Virus record (IMG/VR): IMGVR_UViG_3300045999_010887
Coordinates: 1-64,000 of that record
DNA: 64,000 nucleotides
From: a virus
Strand: one strand, 5' to 3'
The position numbers and the translations under genes are program-made. A model generated the notes under the pieces. That model saw only the letters and a list, made by a program, of their open reading frames with translations. It ran no database searches and was not told the origin of the DNA. Shown here piece by piece: positions 15,896 through 24,991 of the stretch (position 1 is the stretch's first letter; each line of letters begins with the position of its first letter).

Positions 15896-18250
15896 GTGGC
15901 CAACAGGCGGATTTCAGATCTACCAGCAATTACTTCGGTTGGCATCTCTGATGCCGACCTATTTACTATTGTTGATGTTTCAGAGGTTGATCCTGGCCTA
16001 AAGAACAAGAAGTTTACATTTGCAGAACATAAGACATATTTAAATAACTACTACCTTCAACTCAGCGGTGGAACCATTGTCAATGATTTAATTATTGGCG
16101 ATGATCTAAATGTTTCTGGAGATTTGACAGTCGCCCAGAACATGGCGATTGCCGGTACTGGTACATTTGGAACCCTGGTTATTAGTGGGTTTACAAGCAC
16201 TGGTATTATCAGTGGCGTAACCATTACAGGCACCAATATTCTTGGTGTCAATGTCAATGGTAATAACGCTTATTTTGCTTCTCTCCAGGCACCCACAGCA
16301 GCATTGGGTGCGGCAACTGCAACCTCTTTGAGTGGTGGCACGATCACCGGCAACACGATCGCCGCTAGTGGCATTACCGGTCAAACAATCACGGGTAATG
16401 TCATCAATGGCCTTAACATTAGTGGCACGACAATCACTGGCGTAACAGGTGTTTTCACAACGTCTGTTTCTGGTTTATTAGTCACCGGTGATACGGGAAG
16501 TTTTTCTAATATCACCGGCATTTCTGGAACATTCACCAGTCGTTTATCTGGTGCTGTTATTACAGGTAACACCGGTTTATTCTCCAGAATTACTGGCGTA
16601 TCTGGGGTTTTTACTGATCGTGTTTCAGGCGCTCTTGTTACCGGTGTAACAGGACAATTCACTCAACTCAATGCAGTTACCGGTCAATTCACTGTTGCAT
16701 CGGGTGCCACTGTCACTGGAACAACTGGTGCATTTACGACGATTACAGGTCAAAACATTTATGCAGGCATTGCCGTTTCCGGAGAAACAATCAACGGAAC
16801 CACAGGCGTTTTTGTAGATCTTGTTGCTAATAGTGGTACTTTTTCCGGCCGCGTTTCTGGCGCAGTCATCACTGGTGTAACCGGTTTATTTACCGTTGTC
16901 AATGCCGGTGGTATTACTTCGACTGGCACTATTAGTGGGGCTACGGTAACAGGTGCAAGCGGTCGATTCATCACACTGACTGCACAGACAGGTGTCTTTA
17001 CTGATACCATCTCCATTCCTTCAATTACAACAACGGGCAATCTGTCTGCCAGTGGTGATTTAATTGTTAATGGAAGTGGTTACATCAGTTCTGGCCTGGT
17101 CGTTTCCGGAACAATTTCAGGTAACACGGTTACAGGTCAAACGTTTATTTTTAACACCGCAACCGGATCTTCATTAAACGCTACCGGTCTAATCTCGGGT
17201 GTTTTAATTACAGGCAATACGATCCAGGTAACGTCACTAACTGGTGTTACCGGTGTATTTAATACAGTCAGTAGCGCTGTCATTACTGGGGGTACAGTCT
17301 CCGCCGTAACTGGTTCCTTTACGACTGGTTTATTTTCGTTTGTTTCAGGTAACACAATTACAGGCGCAACAGGCACATTTGTAGCAGTTACAGCAGTCTC
17401 TGGCACCTTCACCAGTCGAGTTTCTGGTGCAACTGTTACAGGCAACACCGGTTTATTTGGAAACCTAAGTGGTGTTTCTGGTGTTTTTAACGTGCTGTCC
17501 GGTAGCTCAATTACCGGCAACACAATCAGTGGCACTATCGGAACTTTTAATACAATCAATGCAACTACAGTTAACTACACTTCAACGGCAACTGGCAACA
17601 TCGTTGCAAGTGGCAGCGGTATCTTTAACTCGGGTCTTTTAACCAGCGGTAATCTTTTTGTTTCCGGAAGCGGAATCTTTGGCTCTGGTGTTCTTACGTC
17701 AGGTGCATTATCAACTAAGAGTGGTGTACGTTGGCTTGATGCAGATGAAAGTAATTGGGTTGCCTTCCAGGCCCCTGGAGTAGTCCCAACCAACGTTACG
17801 TGGGTTCTTCCTTCGGGAGATGCTACAACTTCTGGCTATGCCTTGATCAGTGATGCGTCAGGTAATTTGACGTGGGGGAACGTTTTATTAATTTCAGGAA
17901 CAACTGTTACCGGTCAAATAACCTTTGCAAGCGGTTTTGTTTCTAGTGGACAGGCAACATTTGTTAGCGGATTTGTTTCGTCTGGTACGGTCATTTTTGC
18001 AAGCGGTTTTAGTTCTAATTTGCATGCCACTTTTGGCATGCAATCAGCTTTGCGTTTTGCAGATGCTGATTCTAGTAATTGGGTTGCATTCCAAGCTCCT
18101 GCTACAATAGGAAGTAATGTTACATGGACGTTACCTTCTGGTGATGGCACTGCTAATCAGAACTTGAAAACTGATGGGTCTGGCAACCTAAGCTGGGCAA
18201 CAAATTCATCTATTACAAAAGGAATGTCTTATTTTTACGCAGGTTTTTAA
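15896..18250 (+). CDS. Repetitive tail fibre protein
   Basis: 784 residues from a GTG start. The N-terminus (ISDLPAITSVGISDADLFTI) is the usual virion-attachment opening of phage fibres. Residues 90-620 are repeats of about 24 residues around a core like SGVFTDRVSGALVTGVTG, forming regular short strands as in a beta-helix shaft. Two near-identical distal blocks follow (RWLDADESNWVAFQAPGVV and RFADADSSNWVAFQAPATI, each with a WxLPSGD-G end). It probably forms a long trimeric fibre. No chaperone domain is seen, so the following small genes may help folding or bind the tip. Confidence 0.8.
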   Translation: MANRRISDLPAITSVGISDADLFTIVDVSEVDPGLKNKKFTFAEHKTYLNNYYLQLSGGTIVNDLIIGDDLNVSGDLTVAQNMAIAGTGTFGTLVISGFTSTGIISGVTITGTNILGVNVNGNNAYFASLQAPTAALGAATATSLSGGTITGNTIAASGITGQTITGNVINGLNISGTTITGVTGVFTTSVSGLLVTGDTGSFSNITGISGTFTSRLSGAVITGNTGLFSRITGVSGVFTDRVSGALVTGVTGQFTQLNAVTGQFTVASGATVTGTTGAFTTITGQNIYAGIAVSGETINGTTGVFVDLVANSGTFSGRVSGAVITGVTGLFTVVNAGGITSTGTISGATVTGASGRFITLTAQTGVFTDTISIPSITTTGNLSASGDLIVNGSGYISSGLVVSGTISGNTVTGQTFIFNTATGSSLNATGLISGVLITGNTIQVTSLTGVTGVFNTVSSAVITGGTVSAVTGSFTTGLFSFVSGNTITGATGTFVAVTAVSGTFTSRVSGATVTGNTGLFGNLSGVSGVFNVLSGSSITGNTISGTIGTFNTINATTVNYTSTATGNIVASGSGIFNSGLLTSGNLFVSGSGIFGSGVLTSGALSTKSGVRWLDADESNWVAFQAPGVVPTNVTWVLPSGDATTSGYALISDASGNLTWGNVLLISGTTVTGQITFASGFVSSGQATFVSGFVSSGTVIFASGFSSNLHATFGMQSALRFADADSSNWVAFQAPATIGSNVTWTLPSGDGTANQNLKTDGSGNLSWATNSSITKGMSYFYAGF

Positions 18251-18263
18251 TTGGGAGGTATAA

Positions 18264-18575
18264 ATGGCATCCGGAACATTAGGTCAAGCAGCACCAGCTG
18301 CTTTTACAAATACAACGGTTTATACTGTTCCTAGTGGTAAAACTGCTACGGTAAACATTAATGTTGTGAACCGTGGCACGGATGCCGCACTTGTTCGAGT
18401 AGCTGTTGCAGCCTCTGCCACTCCCACGAACAGTGAATACCTTGAATACGATGCAGCTATACTACCAAATGACGTTTTAGAGCGTACGGCAATTGTGATT
18501 AGTGCGCAAAAAAATTTGGTGGTATATGTAGATACCGCCGATACAAGTGTAAATGTTTACGGGTTTGAGGAGTAA
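18264..18575 (+). CDS. Small fibre-associated protein
   Basis: 103 residues with a GGGAGG Shine-Dalgarno. Strand-rich: TVYTVPSGKTATVNINVVNR then a short jelly-roll-like domain ending VDTADTSVNVYGFEE. Such small beta-sandwich proteins sit on fibres in cyanophages. Exact role unknown; assigned from its place between two fibre genes. Confidence 0.6.
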   Translation: MASGTLGQAAPAAFTNTTVYTVPSGKTATVNINVVNRGTDAALVRVAVAASATPTNSEYLEYDAAILPNDVLERTAIVISAQKNLVVYVDTADTSVNVYGFEE

Positions 18576-18577
18576 AA

Positions 18578-20992
18578 ATGGGACGCTACGCTACTAGATT
18601 TCAGGCAGGCGGTTCAAATACTGTTGGTGCTACGTATACCGCAGCAGCGGGTGGTAGCAACTCTAAGCTTTTTGTTGCTGCAAACGGACAAACGTTATCA
18701 CGTGCTCAATATCCTGCATTAGCTGCTTATTACAGCGGACAAACTCAATTCGATTCTTTAACTATCAATGGAACAGTTACCGGTGATAGCGCCGGTGATT
18801 TTATTGCAGGCGTAAGAAGCAGTAGCCCACGTTCTAATTTATTTGGAGGAGGAGAACAGGCTGCTACTTTTAGTGGTTTTACTCTTTACCTACAGAATAC
18901 ACGCACGTATTCAGATACGAGCTCCTCCGGTAACGTAGATACTTATAGAATTTGGTATACGCAAAACGGAATTGATTGGAAATTAATTGAGCCCTTCTTA
19001 ACTCCTTTTACAGACGCATCATTTATTACAACTTCAAGCGCTGTTTACATTTGTCATTCGTCAGGTCTTTACAAAACAACTGACGGTTTAAATTACACGA
19101 GCGTGTATTCAGCGGCGGCCGGCGTTCGTGGTTTAGCAGAGTTAAATGGTGTAGTTATTTTCTGCACTGGTGGAACAGGCGTTTTAACAACGACCGATTT
19201 TAGCTCCATTACCGGGTACGATATCACTGGTTTTACGCCACAAAGCATTGTTAATTACAGTGGCGTTTTATATGCTTTTCAGTCCAGCGTAACTGGAGTA
19301 CAGTTCTCAACAAACACTGGACAAACATGGAGCGCAGCTACCAGTGGTTTGGCAGTTGCAGCGGGCGCAGGAAACTGGGCTCGAGTTATTAACAATATTG
19401 TACTTGTCTCAACTCCTGGAACAGGAGCACTGTATCAATACTCGACAAATCCAACAGGTACAACCAATACATGGACGGCGCTCTCTACTAATAAACCAAC
19501 GCAAGCATTATACGGAACGCACTTTGTTTATGACAGTACGGCTAATGTATTAATGTGCGCTTGGCAGCATTTAATTGGTGCCAATACAACATCAGGTGCT
19601 ATTTTTGGTTACCGCGTTACAGGGGTTACAGGTTCTTCAGTTGCGTATACTGGCCTTGTTTTTAACGTAGGTTATCAAAACAGCACGTTTAGCGGGCAAA
19701 GGGCATACCCATTTATTGTTAACACAGGAAATATTAAAGCTTTCTACAACGATAATATTTTTGCTTATCAACCTACGGGTGCGGATTGGCAAGGTGAATA
19801 CAACGTTAATTTGTCAGGCGCTGTAAATTTAAGCGGTTTGCTTTCTACTCCATTTTTTCCTTTTGGAGATAGTTATGCAAATGGCTGGGGAAGAGTAGGG
19901 ACAACAAATTCAGGCCGACGTTATATTATTAAAGGAACCAATGCAAATGTAAACAATAATCATGGTTATATTTCTTATCTCTCAGTACATGTAGAAGAAA
20001 GTGGATTCTTTAAACCACTTTATGGTGTATCTGGGACGGTAACTGGTGCCACGGCGAATATTAATCGCACCACTGGAATTTACTCTTCAAGTAATAATAC
20101 TTGGAATCAAAGCATGACTGTAGCGGAGGCATCCGGGCAATATATTGTTGCCTGGCAATCTGCTGAAAGATCAGGTATTTATTACAACAGGTATAACCAA
20201 TCAACAAGAACTTCAAGCGGCGATTTCTTGTTTGCCTCTGGTCTGGGAACAACTTCCACGGTTGTGACTGCTGGAGCAACAAAAAATGATGGGATTTATA
20301 TTATTCCTACCGGACTTAATACAACGCAAACGGGCGCTTTGATCCAAGCAAGTGGCGCGCCTCTCACTTTTACTTACAATGTAACAGGAATTGTATCAGG
20401 AGGTTTGTTCCCTGGGATTATTCAATTTTCAGACGTTACTAATGAAGTTATAATCTCAACACATACAACAGGAAGCGTAACCGGTGTATCTCTTATTATT
20501 TCCGGGGGGAAAGTAGTTTCTCGGAGTACCTATACACTTTATAATTCCACTGGTGGTGTTGTCAGCACATTAAGCGGCACTTATGTTCTTAAATCTCAAA
20601 ATGCTTACTATGCCATTGACGTTAGTGGGAACATATACAAAGGAAGCAATCCAAGTGCGTTGACTTTTTATAGCAGAAGTGGACCATATCCAACTGGTTT
20701 GACAGGCACTTTCCAGCGTTTCCGCGAATTTGGGGAAACAAAAATTGTAGGACCTTTATTCTTTGATAATGAATATGGAATGATAATTACACAGCCGTTG
20801 CGTAATACATTACATGTCGGCGGAATAGCAGTTTTTCCAGAAATTTTCTCTCAAACACCTACTGACTATTTATTAGCAGTTAATGGCACTACTAATTCTT
20901 TAAGATTTGCAGGTGCCGGAACCGGTTCATTTATTGTCCCCAACATTCCAGTTTCTTCTACTGGAGAAGCTAAATACATTATTGCAAGGTAA
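18578..20992 (+). CDS. Receptor-binding tail protein with split collar-like domain
   Basis: 804 residues. The N-terminal segment SKLFVAANGQTLSRAQYPAL matches the start of the phage tail-collar domain, and the last 30 residues (GSFIVPNIPVSSTGEAKYII) match its end. Between them lie about 700 strand-rich residues with repeated sialidase-like blades (WYTQNGIDWKLIE, GLYKTTDGLNYTSV, VQFSTNTGQTWSAAT), so a beta-propeller seems inserted in the collar fold. It is probably the host-binding tip. Confidence 0.7.
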   Translation: MGRYATRFQAGGSNTVGATYTAAAGGSNSKLFVAANGQTLSRAQYPALAAYYSGQTQFDSLTINGTVTGDSAGDFIAGVRSSSPRSNLFGGGEQAATFSGFTLYLQNTRTYSDTSSSGNVDTYRIWYTQNGIDWKLIEPFLTPFTDASFITTSSAVYICHSSGLYKTTDGLNYTSVYSAAAGVRGLAELNGVVIFCTGGTGVLTTTDFSSITGYDITGFTPQSIVNYSGVLYAFQSSVTGVQFSTNTGQTWSAATSGLAVAAGAGNWARVINNIVLVSTPGTGALYQYSTNPTGTTNTWTALSTNKPTQALYGTHFVYDSTANVLMCAWQHLIGANTTSGAIFGYRVTGVTGSSVAYTGLVFNVGYQNSTFSGQRAYPFIVNTGNIKAFYNDNIFAYQPTGADWQGEYNVNLSGAVNLSGLLSTPFFPFGDSYANGWGRVGTTNSGRRYIIKGTNANVNNNHGYISYLSVHVEESGFFKPLYGVSGTVTGATANINRTTGIYSSSNNTWNQSMTVAEASGQYIVAWQSAERSGIYYNRYNQSTRTSSGDFLFASGLGTTSTVVTAGATKNDGIYIIPTGLNTTQTGALIQASGAPLTFTYNVTGIVSGGLFPGIIQFSDVTNEVIISTHTTGSVTGVSLIISGGKVVSRSTYTLYNSTGGVVSTLSGTYVLKSQNAYYAIDVSGNIYKGSNPSALTFYSRSGPYPTGLTGTFQRFREFGETKIVGPLFFDNEYGMIITQPLRNTLHVGGIAVFPEIFSQTPTDYLLAVNGTTNSLRFAGAGTGSFIVPNIPVSSTGEAKYIIAR

Positions 20993-20997
20993 TTGAA

Positions 20998-21303
20998 ATG
21001 CGTATTCAGACAGTTAATGACAGCGTCACGGCAATTGATTTTAAATTGCTTTTTACTTCAACGGAACGTGTGCAAGCTAGAGAATTAGCTAAAACGGATT
21101 CCATTGTTGCAGACATGTTTGGATTACTTGACGACCCACGGACGCAATCAGTCAGTTTAGTCATGCCACAAATTATTTCAATGTTAGATTATTTAGTGGC
21201 GCAAGGAATTTTAACCGCAGAACGTAAGCAACAAATTTTATTAGCTGACGCTCCGGACAGTGAGACTTCTTTTATTCCACCCCCTAACACACCTCCAGCA
21301 TAA
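20998..21303 (+). CDS. Small tail-region protein
   Basis: 101 residues, mostly helical (SIVADMFGLLDDPRTQSV, IISMLDYLVAQGILTAERKQ) with a Pro-rich end. It follows the receptor-binding gene by five bases. Could be a fibre assembly helper; unknown family. Confidence 0.55.
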   Translation: MRIQTVNDSVTAIDFKLLFTSTERVQARELAKTDSIVADMFGLLDDPRTQSVSLVMPQIISMLDYLVAQGILTAERKQQILLADAPDSETSFIPPPNTPPA

Positions 21304-21315
21304 AGGAGAAAAGAG

Positions 21316-22344
21316 ATGGCAATTAAATTAACTGATGTTGCCATTCACTTCAAAAACTTAGACCATCAAGTTGAAGCGTTAAATTATTTACAAGCAAACG
21401 TTCCAGCGGATGTGTTAAGCGCTTTTGAGGAGAAGTGGCGCACACCTACTGCGCCAACCTCACCGCCCGTCAACAAACAGGACAACACCTGGGACGGTGT
21501 ATACCAGATGGCCCAAAAAGCTGGCGCCAAATTCCCAGAGGTTGTATGTGCTCAATGGGCTCTTGAATCTGGTTGGGGCAAACACGTCTCAGGTAAAAAT
21601 AATTACTTTGGCTTGAAGGGGTCAGGCTCGAGTGTTAATACACAAGAGTTTATTAACGGACAATGGATAGATATCAAAGCAGGTTTTATTGATTTCCCCG
21701 ATATTGCAACGTGCATTGCATATCTTGTTGATCGTTGGTACAAAGATTTTGGCCGGTTTAAAGGTGTTAACCGTGCCAAGACACGTAATGAATGTGCTCA
21801 ACTTTTGGTTGTTGAACAATACGCTACTGATCCTGATTACAGTACAAAATTAATTCAAATTATGGACCGGGAGATTGGTACTCCTGGTAACGTTGAAAAG
21901 AAGCCAGAAACAACAAAAGAAGAACGTTTTAATCCCTGGAGCCCATTCACCTATAAAGTTACACCTAATATTACGTACGGAGAACTCACTCTTAACCAAG
22001 AAGTACGTCGTTTTACTAAGCAATATCAATGTGATACAGCTTTAGAACTGTGTAAATTTCTTGAAAAAGTTAGAGCGGCTTTTGGAAATAAACCGTTAAT
22101 TATTACAAGTGCTTCTCGCCCTGAACCCATTAATACTCAAGTTGGTGGTGCCAAAAACAGTGAACACACTTACGATGCTCCTTCAAAAGGAGCTATTGAC
22201 TTTTATATAGAAGGTGCCAATATTTATGTTGTACAAGATTGGTGTAACAAAAATTGGCCGTACTCCTTGGGTTATGGTGCGTTAAAAGGTTTTGTGCACC
22301 TTGGCATCAGAGAAAGCAAGCAGCGTATTCGCTGGGATTACTGA
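21316..22344 (+). CDS. Two-domain endolysin: glucosaminidase plus M15 peptidase
   Basis: 342 residues. Residues 60-188 form a FlgJ-type glucosaminidase: ALESGWGKH with catalytic Glu84, NNYFGLKG (95-102) and YATDPDYSTKLIQIM. A Pro/Glu linker leads to an M15-type zinc carboxypeptidase (210-342): SASRPEPIN, SEHTYDAPSKGAIDF with ligands H284 and D295, and GFVHLGI with H328. It would cut both glycan and peptide. Good Shine-Dalgarno (AAGGAG). The likely main lysis enzyme, although the GH24 lysozyme at 10337 competes for that title. Confidence 0.85.
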   Translation: MAIKLTDVAIHFKNLDHQVEALNYLQANVPADVLSAFEEKWRTPTAPTSPPVNKQDNTWDGVYQMAQKAGAKFPEVVCAQWALESGWGKHVSGKNNYFGLKGSGSSVNTQEFINGQWIDIKAGFIDFPDIATCIAYLVDRWYKDFGRFKGVNRAKTRNECAQLLVVEQYATDPDYSTKLIQIMDREIGTPGNVEKKPETTKEERFNPWSPFTYKVTPNITYGELTLNQEVRRFTKQYQCDTALELCKFLEKVRAAFGNKPLIITSASRPEPINTQVGGAKNSEHTYDAPSKGAIDFYIEGANIYVVQDWCNKNWPYSLGYGALKGFVHLGIRESKQRIRWDY

Positions 22345-22345
22345 G

Positions 22346-22507
22346 ATGAAAAAATATAAAGAGCCTTACATTAGGGTTAATATCTGCTGGGAAATTGGAA
22401 AAGAAAAAAAGTGCGCAACCCTGTCAAAAGAACAGGCTTACGCAACAAGAGATTGGGTAGAAAAAGAAGGCGGAGTTTGTTTTTGGTTTCAAGCCCTGCC
22501 AAATTAA
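22346..22507 (+). CDS. Small hypothetical protein
   Basis: 53 residues from ATG 22346, one base after the endolysin stop. It reads as a compact beta-alpha protein (YIRVNICWEIGKEKKC, LSKEQAYATRDWVEKEG). Closely linked to lysis genes but with no membrane segment. Function unknown. Confidence 0.55.
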   Translation: MKKYKEPYIRVNICWEIGKEKKCATLSKEQAYATRDWVEKEGGVCFWFQALPN

Positions 22508-22668
22508 CGCTGCTTGGCGCGACCAACCACTAAACCACAGATTTCAATCAAACGATACAATTTCCGAACTGCAAGATCATCTTTGGGTGTTGGGGTGAGT
22601 GCGCAGATGGCAGAACATGCTGCATGGATGGCCAGTGCAACTTCTAAATAACGGTTAAAATCATGCAT
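22504..22668 (-). CDS. Small hypothetical protein, convergent
   Basis: 54 residues (opening MHDFNRYLEVALAIHAACSA) from ATG 22668, preceded on the minus strand by CTGGAGATGATC, a good Shine-Dalgarno. Helical throughout. Its stop overlaps the stop of the convergent gene. Unknown function. Confidence 0.6.
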   Translation of the reverse strand: MHDFNRYLEVALAIHAACSAICALTPTPKDDLAVRKLYRLIEICGLVVGRAKQR

Positions 22669-22719
22669 GATCATCTCCAGATCTTTTTACATTCTAATTG
22701 TTGATCCAAAGTATTTTAT

Positions 22720-22860
22720 TTAATCTTCATAAACACGGCAGCTGCGCTCCCAGGGATTTTGTTCACAGTAGTTTTTGAAGCGTTGCGCTGTTGGTAGCGG
22801 CTTACCCAGATGAAAACGCCTTGATAACTTACAGATAAACCAGTTGTAAAACTTAATCAC
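22720..22860 (-). CDS. Miniprotein with CP12-like C-terminal motif
   Basis: 46 residues from a GTG whose last three bases in GTGA overlap the stop of the upstream gene. It opens MIKFYNWFICKLSRRFHLG and ends in YCEQNPWERSCRVYED. That end matches the C-terminal CP12 motif (C-x8-C with NP and R-x-Y-D/E-D), which in hosts forms a redox loop binding GAPDH and PRK to switch off the Calvin cycle. The CP12 core is absent, so only the GAPDH-binding end is represented. Function as a Calvin-cycle inhibitor is a hypothesis. Confidence 0.55.
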   Translation of the reverse strand: MIKFYNWFICKLSRRFHLGKPLPTAQRFKNYCEQNPWERSCRVYED

Positions 22861-23597
22861 GGCACTGTAGTCAAGGGAACAAGAAAAGAAGGAAAACGGT
22901 CATCCGCCTGGTGCTCACGATCCCATGCTGTTTGCCATTCACTTAAAGAATGATCGTGAGAATCTTGTCCTTCATAGAATTCGGAATGATCATTAAGAAT
23001 TGAGTCACCGTTCTCTAATAAGATTAATCCATAATCTTCAAGAAGCAAATCAAAGTCAGCACTTGGAAACTCAATAACAACGCCAACTTCATAATCAATA
23101 GGTTCATTGCGTGTAGCAGATACACATAAGAGATAAGTTCCAACGGATAGAGGATAGTAGCGTTCATCCCCTTTATCCAATCGATTGGGATCAAAGGTGT
23201 TGTATAGGTCAGATTGAGCATTCATCGTATGCCCAACATAAGGGTTATAAACTTTGTTATCAATTGTTATTGTGATGCTGTCATCTTGAAAGATACCTCG
23301 TCCTTCAATGGGATTTAGGTTGAGGTCATACATTGAGACGTTGATATATTTTGGACGTGGCCCACCTTTTGCAACAATGATCCAAGCTTTTTGTGTAATC
23401 GTAAAACTAAACCAATGATTATATGCGCCACCGCCATAACCACCATTGGAGAGTTGATTTGTATCACGACGGCCAACGACTTGATTTTTAGGGCCAAGAC
23501 TTCCTTTTAAATTACGCAAAGAAAGCTGGCTAAATTGACCCATATTCAATGGGTTATCTTGCGTGCGTTGCCTTTGAATATCTTGATTACGAGCCAT
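22857..23597 (-). CDS. Hypothetical protein, possibly virion
   Basis: 246 residues. A Gln/Asn-rich N-terminus leads to a strand-rich domain (HWFSFTITQKAWIIVAKGG, KYINVSMYDLNLNP) and an acidic end containing LLLEDYGLILLENGDSILND, a sequence style common in cyanophage structural proteins. On the minus strand next to HNH genes, it may be a late gene read separately. Translationally coupled to the CP12-like miniprotein. Confidence 0.5.
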   Translation of the reverse strand: MARNQDIQRQRTQDNPLNMGQFSQLSLRNLKGSLGPKNQVVGRRDTNQLSNGGYGGGAYNHWFSFTITQKAWIIVAKGGPRPKYINVSMYDLNLNPIEGRGIFQDDSITITIDNKVYNPYVGHTMNAQSDLYNTFDPNRLDKGDERYYPLSVGTYLLCVSATRNEPIDYEVGVVIEFPSADFDLLLEDYGLILLENGDSILNDHSEFYEGQDSHDHSLSEWQTAWDREHQADDRFPSFLVPLTTVP

Positions 23598-23625
23598 TTA
23601 TTATATTTGGACCAATCAATCTATT

Positions 23626-24288
23626 CTACTGGTCTGGTATTTCTGGATTTTCTGGAAATGTAATTGTATTAAGGAAGGAACGATTAAAAGTTAAGGGTTG
23701 TTCTTTATGTTTTCCATAGACCATGAGCTTCTCGGCTTGGAATTCAAGTTCAAATGGATGAATTGTTTCAGGTGCAAACAATTTATTCCAACTTGAAACC
23801 ATGTGCAAAGGATTGCCACAGCGAGGGTTTCCGCATAGACGTGTTGTTACCATTCCCCCCACGTCCCCCCAGGCACAGTTGTATATTGCTTTATGAAAGC
23901 TTAAGTTTTCAGACTTCTGGTGACTGTAAGCAGAGCGATAAGAAGGCATGCAAACACGCTTGGGGCTGTAAGCGCCAGGAGAATCGATGGGCCAGCACTC
24001 CTCCATGGGACCTATGGTTATTTTTTTCCAGAGTTTTTCATACTTAGCTTTGTATTCAACATGAAGATAATTGATATCAAATCCACAGATATTAGATTGG
24101 ATTTTGTGAACGCAGTGATAACACCAGTTATCTGTTTGATCCCTGATTACATGACCATGAGGGCAAACAAAACCTCTGTAATAACCAGCGGTGTTTAATT
24201 GATCATCATCAAGATTATCAATAGAAGGAATGAAGCGAAATTTAACAGCTTCAATTAACTTTTTCTCTGATCTATGAAGGTTAGCCAT
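23626..24288 (-). CDS. HNH-like endonuclease with zinc motif
   Basis: 220 residues. FVCPHGHVIRDQTDNWCYHC is a zinc finger, and RLCGNPRCGNPLHMVSSWN matches the C-x4-C-x-NP-x-H motif of His-Me finger homing endonucleases. CWPI at about residue 98 and the H-rich YSHQKSENLSFHKAIYN segment agree with this family. Adjacent to a second, smaller homing-type gene that ends exactly at its start. Confidence 0.65.
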   Translation of the reverse strand: MANLHRSEKKLIEAVKFRFIPSIDNLDDDQLNTAGYYRGFVCPHGHVIRDQTDNWCYHCVHKIQSNICGFDINYLHVEYKAKYEKLWKKITIGPMEECWPIDSPGAYSPKRVCMPSYRSAYSHQKSENLSFHKAIYNCAWGDVGGMVTTRLCGNPRCGNPLHMVSSWNKLFAPETIHPFELEFQAEKLMVYGKHKEQPLTFNRSFLNTITFPENPEIPDQ

Positions 24289-24653
24289 TAGGAAGCAAGG
24301 GAAGAATAAGATTCAGACTCCGCTTGAGCGGATAATTTTTTGAAGTATTTTTTGCTAGCAATCAGCTTTTTGCGATTATCTTTATCTTTATTTAAGGTTT
24401 CGTGAAGGATATCGGTTTTTACCGGATCAACACCAGTACGTAAGTAGTACACGACTCGGTGAGCGAGGTAGACCACGTTGTCGATACAGACCATGTAGTA
24501 ACCAGTGGTCTTGTTAAGGCGTCCCGCCTGGCTTCCAGCAGGGTTACAGGCCTTTTTTACGCGCCACTCGAGCCCACTGGGGTACTGGTCGGACAACAGG
24601 AGCAGCTCTTCCACCCTCCAGAGGGGCGGCATTTCCTTGTGGTTGTGGGACAT
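24288..24653 (-). CDS. HNH-type homing endonuclease, short
   Basis: 121 residues. SGLEWRVKKACNPAGSQAGR, then GYYMVCIDNVVYLAHRVVYY and LRTGVDP, are typical of His-Me finger homing endonucleases (W...AG...GY...Y-x-hHR-h-h). The usual C-terminal D-H-x-N-x-N end is weak (DILHETLNKDKDNRKK) but present in outline. A sigma70-like promoter lies 24 bases upstream. Its start shares one base with nothing else, but its stop meets the ATG of the 23626-24288 gene. Confidence 0.6.
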   Translation of the reverse strand: MSHNHKEMPPLWRVEELLLLSDQYPSGLEWRVKKACNPAGSQAGRLNKTTGYYMVCIDNVVYLAHRVVYYLRTGVDPVKTDILHETLNKDKDNRKKLIASKKYFKKLSAQAESESYSSLAS

Positions 24654-24676
24654 CGGACCCTCTGGGACTGAAAAAC

Positions 24677-24705
24677 ATAGTAATAGGGGTCCCAGGGGAC
24701 GTCAA
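24677..24705 (-). promoter_or_regulatory. Sigma70-like promoter
   Basis: Minus strand: TTGACG (24705-24700), 17-base spacer, TACTAT (24682-24677), 24 bases before the ATG at 24653. Both boxes are close to consensus and the spacing is ideal. The best promoter candidate in the window; likely recognised by the host polymerase. Confidence 0.7.
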
Positions 24706-24929
24706 GGGTGCGTAAAAAACTAAGAATAAGTCTTTTTATTCTTTATATCTAGTTAAATGACGCCGCTTGACCAAAGTGTACGTACTTTATTTCTCTTTGC
24801 TTTCTCAGCGAACTTTTCAACATTACACCCTTTATCCAAACTGTCATTTGCTCTAAGGGGGGATTAGGCGGGACCCTATTCTCTGTTCTTACGCACCGCA
24901 GTCAAGTCTTATGTTGAGACTGCGCACAC
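24706..24929. other. Gene-free stretch with hairpins
   Basis: No convincing coding frame on either strand. It contains AAGAATAA/TTATTCTT around 24721-24742, and CGCAGTC (24897-24903) pairing with GACTGCG near 24917-24924. Sequence is AT-rich at first then pyrimidine-rich. It separates the homing-type gene from the sugar-modifying genes. Confidence 0.5.
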
Positions 24930-24959
24930 AAAAAAAGGGAGCTGCGTCCAACAGCTCCC
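24930..24959 (-). terminator. Rho-independent terminator
   Basis: Minus strand: CAGCTCCC pairs with GGGAGCTG (plus 24937-24944 with 24952-24959, 7-base loop), followed by a run of seven T. It ends the transcript that carries the cupin and glycosyltransferase genes. Confidence 0.88.
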
Positions 24960-24991
24960 CACCAGGTCCATCTCCTTGGAGACTCTACGCC

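Noticed and set aside
16057-18150. Several minus-strand frames over the tail fibre gene
   Set aside because: They mirror the repeats of the fibre gene and are Pro/Val-rich shadows.
15896-20992. Programmed frameshift as in tail assembly chaperones
   Set aside because: No tape measure gene lies nearby and the fibre genes have their own Shine-Dalgarno sites.
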